This document shows, piece by piece, positions 42,044 to 45,647 of a stretch of DNA of 45,647 nucleotides (position 1 is its first letter; the number at the start of each line of letters is the position of its first letter). This DNA is from an uncultured Bacilli bacterium. GTDB lineage: Bacteria > Bacillota_I > Bacilli_A > RFN20 > CAG-826. The notes under the pieces are model-generated. The model did no database searches and was not told the DNA's origin. It was given only the letters and a program-made list of their open reading frames with translations. A program made the translations under genes and the position numbers. The stretch spans positions 1 through 45,647 of the forward strand of contig CALVPP010000005.1 in NCBI GenBank assembly GCA_944351395.1, written 5' to 3'.

Positions 42044-42934
42044 CTAAATACCTCCATATTCAAAATTGTCATCTAAAGTGGGAATATCTATTTGATTTTG
42101 ATAATATTTATCAAGTATGGTCGCATTTGATTGATGTGCACCCATCATGTAGACGGTATAAGATTCTTCAACTACTCTTTCGATGAGTCGCATATTGTTA
42201 TCTAACTTAACTTCCATATGTACTTTATCAAATTGTGGTTTACGAGAAAGGTTAGACATCTTAGCCATTTGCTTGACGTATCGCAAAACACTAGTAATAG
42301 GATCTAGATCAATCGAAACTAGGTAACCGTTATCAGTTTCTTCAATAGTGCTATTTAAAACTGTTTTGCTAGAAACAATGTAAATAGATGAACGCGATAA
42401 AGTTTTACCCCAAAGTTCTTCATAATCATTAAGGTTTTCGATAGTTTTATTTTCTTCTGTCCAAGTAGCCATTTTGCCTTCGATGATGTTATGACCATCG
42501 TATGTAGTCACTAAACCATCTTCTTGGTAAAATCTTTTAGCGACTTGTACCATACTCGAAGACGATATAGATTCATTGAAGTACATACCATCATTTTTAA
42601 TGGAAACGCTACAAAGAGTTTGATTGATGATAGAAGCATTAATATCTCCATCAGTCACTACATAATTAGACGTTAACTTTTCAAATTCGTGATATGCAAT
42701 ATTCACTAATTCGTAAGGTTTAAAATCAACGAGAGGATTTGAAGAGCTTTGATAGCGGTTATATAAGTCGCCAATATCGTCTTCATAATAATTTAAATCA
42801 TATGCATCATAATCCGTTCTTGGACCTAAAAATTCTTGACCAAAAAATATGCCTAGCCCCGTACCGATGCTTATGGCTACGACACTTAGTGAAGTGATGG
42901 TGATGATTTTTCTTTTGCTAAGTTCTTTCTTCAT
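42044..42934 (-). CDS. Membrane-anchored extracellular protein of unknown function
   Basis: About 296 residues. A Lys/Arg start, one hydrophobic segment (about 11-31) and a soluble outer domain. That domain has a strand-rich middle with QTLCSVSIKNDGMYFNES and YLVSIDLDPITSVLRYVKQM, then HMEVKLDNNMRLIERVVEESYTV. The ending looks like the repeated strands of the neighbouring 951-residue protein, so both may share a fold. No enzyme motif was seen. The ATG at 42934 is chosen for its MKKELSKRK signal start; upstream in-frame codons add no sensible N-terminus and no Shine-Dalgarno site is present. It is divergent from the membrane HTH gene. Confidence 0.55.
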   Translation of the reverse strand: MKKELSKRKIITITSLSVVAISIGTGLGIFFGQEFLGPRTDYDAYDLNYYEDDIGDLYNRYQSSSNPLVDFKPYELVNIAYHEFEKLTSNYVVTDGDINASIINQTLCSVSIKNDGMYFNESISSSSMVQVAKRFYQEDGLVTTYDGHNIIEGKMATWTEENKTIENLNDYEELWGKTLSRSSIYIVSSKTVLNSTIEETDNGYLVSIDLDPITSVLRYVKQMAKMSNLSRKPQFDKVHMEVKLDNNMRLIERVVEESYTVYMMGAHQSNATILDKYYQNQIDIPTLDDNFEYGGI

Positions 42935-42971
42935 AGCGGTTAAATTAAAGTAAAAAATCAATAATTTGTCC

Positions 42972-43041
42972 CCCTCTTCCTTTAAATCTTTAAAAGAGAG
43001 TTATGTCTACGAATTAGAGAAGAGGGAAATCTAACTCTCTT
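42972..43041. repeat. Interleaved inverted repeats upstream of the HTH-subtilisin pair
   Basis: CCCTCTTC (42972-42979) pairs with GAAGAGGG (43019-43026). AAGAGAGTTA (42994-43003) pairs with TAACTCTCTT (43032-43041). The two pairs are interleaved, so they could form a pseudoknot in RNA or tandem operators in DNA. They lie between two divergent genes, about 50 bases upstream of the HTH gene's -10 box. Confidence 0.6.
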
Positions 43042-43088
43042 ATTTAGAGAATTGAACAAAAAAACTTTATTAAAAAAGTTTACTTCGC

Positions 43089-43094
43089 TATAAT
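43089..43094 (+). promoter_or_regulatory. -10 box of the membrane HTH gene, leaderless type
   Basis: A perfect TATAAT ends 7 bases before the ATG at 43102. No Shine-Dalgarno site and no good -35 at the right spacing, which could indicate activator dependence. Confidence 0.55.
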
Positions 43095-43101
43095 CTCTAG
43101 C

Positions 43102-43695
43102 ATGGAAGAACTTAAGAAAATTGTCGGCAAAAATTTAACTCTCCTCCGTAAGGAGAAAAAAATGACTCAATTAGAGATAGCAGAATTGTTCAATTATAGC
43201 GATAAAGCAGTTTCTAAATGGGAAAATGGCGATACTTTGCCTGATTTAGAAACATTATATAAACTCGCGACTTTTTATGGTGTGACAATTGATTATCTTA
43301 CAAAAGATAGTAAATCATACGAAAAAGATAAATATCGTCTACGCACTCCTAATAAAATATCTATCACCTGTCTTCTCGTAAGTCTCGTCTGGATGCTAGC
43401 GACTATCATCTATGTTTGGCTCCTATTATTTAATAATCTTAATTACTGGCAAACGTTCGTTTGGGCTGCCCCAGTATCATGCGTAGTATTATTCGCCATA
43501 AACCATATTTGGGGTAAAAGAATTTACATTTTCTACATCTCGACTATATTCATTTGGTCGCTCATCACTTCTTGTTATTTATCTTTCCTATCTTTTAACC
43601 CTTGGCCGTTATTCATATTAGGCATCCCAGCACAAGTTTGTCTCATACTTTGGGTAGGAATAAAAGATTCATTATTCAAAAGAAAAAATGATTGA
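43102..43695 (+). CDS. Membrane-bound XRE-family transcriptional regulator
   Basis: 197 residues. An N-terminal Cro/C1-type HTH (about 6-65) has MTQLEIAELFNYSDKAVSKWENGDTLPDLETLYKLATFYGVTIDYL. A basic linker and four membrane helices (between about 90 and 185) follow. Such proteins keep the DNA-binding domain at the inner face of the membrane and often control genes next to them. The membrane-anchored subtilisin gene starts 14 bases downstream in the same transcription unit. Interleaved inverted repeats upstream are candidate operators for autoregulation (inference). Confidence 0.88.
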   Translation: MEELKKIVGKNLTLLRKEKKMTQLEIAELFNYSDKAVSKWENGDTLPDLETLYKLATFYGVTIDYLTKDSKSYEKDKYRLRTPNKISITCLLVSLVWMLATIIYVWLLLFNNLNYWQTFVWAAPVSCVVLFAINHIWGKRIYIFYISTIFIWSLITSCYLSFLSFNPWPLFILGIPAQVCLILWVGIKDSLFKRKND

Positions 43696-43709
43696 TGAGG
43701 TGTTTTAAG

Positions 43710-45236
43710 ATGAAAAACAAAACGACGATTAAATCACTTTCATTAGTTCTACTTTTATCTTCTATAGCAATTCCAACTACCATTTTGCCTAATAATGAAA
43801 TAAGTGCAGAACATCTATCTTTATCAACTTTAAAAGCCACTCCTCTATATGAGATAAAAGAACCAACTAATTATCAATATTTAGTGCAGAATGAACCATA
43901 TCATACGGTACAGCAAAGTAGTCAATACGCTTATCTTAACCCTGGTAGTGTCATGAATCAATATCGTGGCGAAGGGGTCACTGTAGCCATTATCGATACC
44001 GGCTTAAGATATGACGCAGATGCGTTCAATTATAATGGCAAAAGTCGCTTAAGTGACCTTAGTGCATGCGTGACGAGTAACCCCACCACTGAAATAACAA
44101 CTGTCAAATCAGTAAGAGATAATAATGGGGATTATAGTATTCTACAAGAAGATGCGACTGTAAGAGACGAAGATAACAATCCTACATTAATTCATGGTAC
44201 TTCAGTCGCCGGAACGATATTTGACATCGACGATGTCAAAAATGGTTTTGGACTCGCTAGCAACGTCACATTCATCCACGTCAAATTATCGAACTTATAT
44301 CTTGCGGAAATGGCGTATGCATTAGAATATATTTTGTCATTGAATACAGTTGATGTATTGAATATGTCTTTTGGCTTTGTCGGTTATCCAACTAGCGAGA
44401 CGGAGATGATAAACGCAGCCTTAAATCCAATATTAAAAGCACTGCACGACCAAGGTACTTTGATCGTCGCAGCTGCAGGAAATGATGCGACGACGAATGA
44501 TTATTTCCCAGCTTGTAATGATTATGTTTTAAGCGTCGGCGCTTTAAAATATCAATCATTTGATGAACTTGCATATTATAGCACCTATGGGCACTTAGAC
44601 TTAGTCGCCCCTGGCACCGTGTATGTACCACATGTCCAATATAATAGTCCTTATAGGCCAAGTAATTTTGATACCTCTATCAATACTTACGCTCTCGTGA
44701 GCGGCACTTCTTTCGCTAGCCCTTTAGTCGCTAGCAGCGCTGCTCTGTATATGAGCAAATATCAAGGTATATCAAATGAAACAGCAAAATATGCCCTTCT
44801 CGGTAGTACTACTGATATTGGTCTTGATGGATATGATACTTATTTTGGTTATGGTAGATTAAATTTAAACAATCTCATGAATTATTTACCAGAATACGCT
44901 GATGCAGATGCTTTTTGTGATCACCTCGTCACCTATACGCTAAATGGTGTAGATGAAAACATTTGGTATGATTTAAGCCGAGAATATGTTTCACTTAGTG
45001 AAAAAGGTAAGGATTATCTTCCTGAATCGAAGTTTTATGATTCGATGATAAAAAGATACAATCAAATTATCGAACGTTATGAATATAGTGACTTCCTCGA
45101 TGGTGAGATGCCTACTGATCCTAATCTCAACACTTATATTCTTATCATTTCTGTCATCGTTGCCACCGCAGTAATCGCTATCATCATAAGTATCATAACT
45201 GTCAAAAAGCAAAAGAAAATGATGAATAAGCAATAA
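43710..45236 (+). CDS. Membrane-anchored subtilisin-family serine protease (S8)
   Basis: About 508 residues. After a signal peptide and a short propeptide-like region comes the S8 catalytic domain. The Asp is D96 in AIIDTGLR, the His H162 in HGTSVAG, the oxyanion Asn N258 in AAAGND, and the Ser S334 in SGTSFASP. A helical module (about 400-470) precedes a C-terminal membrane helix (about 473-495) and a Lys-rich tail, so the protease faces outward. The start is set at the ATG at 43710 because GAGGTG lies about 8 bases upstream; TTG/ATG codons at 43692-43697 overlap the HTH gene end. It is likely to process surface or secreted proteins. A terminator follows. Confidence 0.93.
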   Translation: MKNKTTIKSLSLVLLLSSIAIPTTILPNNEISAEHLSLSTLKATPLYEIKEPTNYQYLVQNEPYHTVQQSSQYAYLNPGSVMNQYRGEGVTVAIIDTGLRYDADAFNYNGKSRLSDLSACVTSNPTTEITTVKSVRDNNGDYSILQEDATVRDEDNNPTLIHGTSVAGTIFDIDDVKNGFGLASNVTFIHVKLSNLYLAEMAYALEYILSLNTVDVLNMSFGFVGYPTSETEMINAALNPILKALHDQGTLIVAAAGNDATTNDYFPACNDYVLSVGALKYQSFDELAYYSTYGHLDLVAPGTVYVPHVQYNSPYRPSNFDTSINTYALVSGTSFASPLVASSAALYMSKYQGISNETAKYALLGSTTDIGLDGYDTYFGYGRLNLNNLMNYLPEYADADAFCDHLVTYTLNGVDENIWYDLSREYVSLSEKGKDYLPESKFYDSMIKRYNQIIERYEYSDFLDGEMPTDPNLNTYILIISVIVATAVIAIIISIITVKKQKKMMNKQ

Positions 45237-45253
45237 GTCAGGTTCTGTAAATT

Positions 45254-45279
45254 AAGTTGTTCTTAGAACAACTTTTTTT
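45254..45279 (+). terminator. Intrinsic terminator after the subtilisin gene
   Basis: AAGTTGTTC (45254-45262), loop TTA, GAACAACTT (45266-45274) and a T-run to about 45279. Confidence 0.9.
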
Positions 45280-45300
45280 GTTTAATTTTTTTAATTTTTA

Positions 45301-45333
45301 AATAAAAAAGAGAGCCTAGTAACTTAGACTCTC
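45301..45333 (-). terminator. Intrinsic terminator of the tRNA-Thr/tRNA-Val unit
   Basis: On the minus strand, GAGAGTCTA (45333-45325), loop AGTTAC, TAGGCTCTC (45318-45310) with one G-T pair, then a T-run. Confidence 0.85.
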
Positions 45334-45346
45334 GTCTCATTCTGAC

Positions 45347-45422
45347 TGGTGGATGCTGAGAGGATCGAACTCCCGACCTTCTGTACGTCAAACAGATGCT
45401 CTCCCAGCTGAGCTAAACATCC
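45347..45422 (-). tRNA. tRNA-Val(GAC)
   Basis: 76 bases with encoded CCA. Acceptor GGATGTT/AGCATCC (one G-T pair). D arm GCTC/GAGC. Anticodon stem TCTGT/ACAGA with loop TTGACGT (anticodon GAC). T loop TTCGATC. It is close to the Escherichia coli Val(GAC) anticodon loop. Confidence 0.93.
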
Positions 45423-45439
45423 AGCATGAGTTATCGATA

Positions 45440-45516
45440 TGGTGCCGACTATAGGAGTTGAACCTACAACCTACTGATTACGATTCAGTTGCTCTGCCAG
45501 GTTGAGCTAAGTCGGC
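45440..45516 (-). tRNA. tRNA-Thr(CGT)
   Basis: 77 bases with encoded CCA. Acceptor GCCGACT/AGTCGGC pairs fully. Anticodon stem ACTGA/TCAGT with loop ATCGTAA (anticodon CGT). The T loop reads TTCAACT. It lies 17 bases upstream of tRNA-Val in the same transcript. Confidence 0.93.
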
Positions 45517-45530
45517 AGTCGGCGTTATTT

Positions 45531-45559
45531 ATACTATAAAATTAAAAGAAAAAATGCAA
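45531..45559 (-). promoter_or_regulatory. Promoter of the tRNA-Thr/tRNA-Val unit
   Basis: Minus strand: -35 TTGCAT (45554-45559), a 17-base spacer, and -10 TAGTAT (45531-45536), about 14 bases before the tRNA-Thr 5' end. Confidence 0.65.
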
Positions 45560-45591
45560 CATAAACTTTTTGGTTAATTGAAAAACAAAAT

Positions 45592-45616
45592 GCAACAAAT
45601 CATTTCTCTTTGTTGC
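45592..45616 (-). terminator. Probable terminator of a gene entering from the right edge
   Basis: GCAACAAA (45592-45599) and TTTGTTGC (45609-45616) with a 9-base loop. On the minus strand it is followed by ATTTTGTTTTT, suggesting the end of a leftward transcript that starts beyond the window. The plus strand also has TTTT after it, so the direction is not certain. Confidence 0.55.
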
Positions 45617-45647
45617 TTTTGCCTTTTCAACTTAAATATGCCACTAT

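Noticed and set aside
43690-43698. Genetic code 4 (TGA as Trp)
   Set aside because: Tryptophans are encoded by TGG throughout, and TGA occurs as a stop, doubled after the HTH gene.
45551-45596. Direct repeat AAAATGCAAC (twice) as a CRISPR or att site
   Set aside because: Only two short copies, and both are explained by a -35 region and a hairpin. No spacers or integrase are nearby.

Overview
The window is a contiguous, densely coded piece of a low-GC chromosome. Its gene content is typical of Firmicutes/Bacilli: cdaA-glmM-glmS, a YutG/PgpA-type phosphatase, a DegV-family protein, an MsmX-type maltodextrin importer and AGGAGG Shine-Dalgarno sites. Membrane-anchored surface proteins without LPXTG motifs, a giant CvpA-like protein and many very short gene gaps suggest a small-genome gut-associated lineage (Erysipelotrichales, RF39 or Izemoplasmatales-like). 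That placement is inference. TGG encodes tryptophan and TGA acts as a stop, including a double TGA after the membrane HTH gene, so the standard bacterial code applies. No gene-free stretch exceeds 300 bases.

Layout. Positions 1-12000 hold a secreted, membrane-anchored endonuclease I-like protein, then leftward genes for aminopeptidase P, a YigZ/IMPACT protein and a 2529-residue membrane-anchored repeat protein. Positions 12000-17050 hold a zinc-ribbon/CPBP membrane protease, a TraX-family membrane protein, thioredoxin, tRNA-Gly(TCC) followed by a possible structured RNA, a NERD-like membrane protein, deoD, a Nudix hydrolase and a small SPFH-like membrane protein. Positions 17054-21543 read leftward as pgpA-like, cdaA, glmM, glmS; this links c-di-AMP synthesis to amino-sugar synthesis, with no cdaR between cdaA and glmM. 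Positions 21822-27477 hold DegV and a potassium/cation block: a two-helix channel with a TIGYGD filter, two separate RCK (TrkA-like) proteins, and a P-type ATPase with Na,K-ATPase-like cation-site motifs.

Positions 27560-38915 form a maltodextrin/starch locus: two paralogous cytoplasmic GH13 enzymes around a MalE-MalF-MalG-MsmX importer, a divergent short LacI-family regulator, and a surface lipoprotein preceded by a promoter and a LacI-type operator. Presumably the lipoprotein or MalE captures glucan, MalFG-MsmX imports it and the GH13 enzymes cleave it. Positions 39186-45236 hold two unrecognised surface proteins, then a rightward pair: a four-helix membrane XRE regulator and a membrane-anchored subtilisin. 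The window ends with leftward tRNA-Thr(CGT) and tRNA-Val(GAC).

Two themes cross the window. First, about half of the transcription units have an initiator ATG 6-8 bases after a -10 box and no Shine-Dalgarno site, suggesting leaderless mRNAs beside conventional ones. Second, several exported proteins are anchored by a C-terminal helix. Two of them, the nuclease and the subtilisin, appear to share a previously unnamed module just before that helix.
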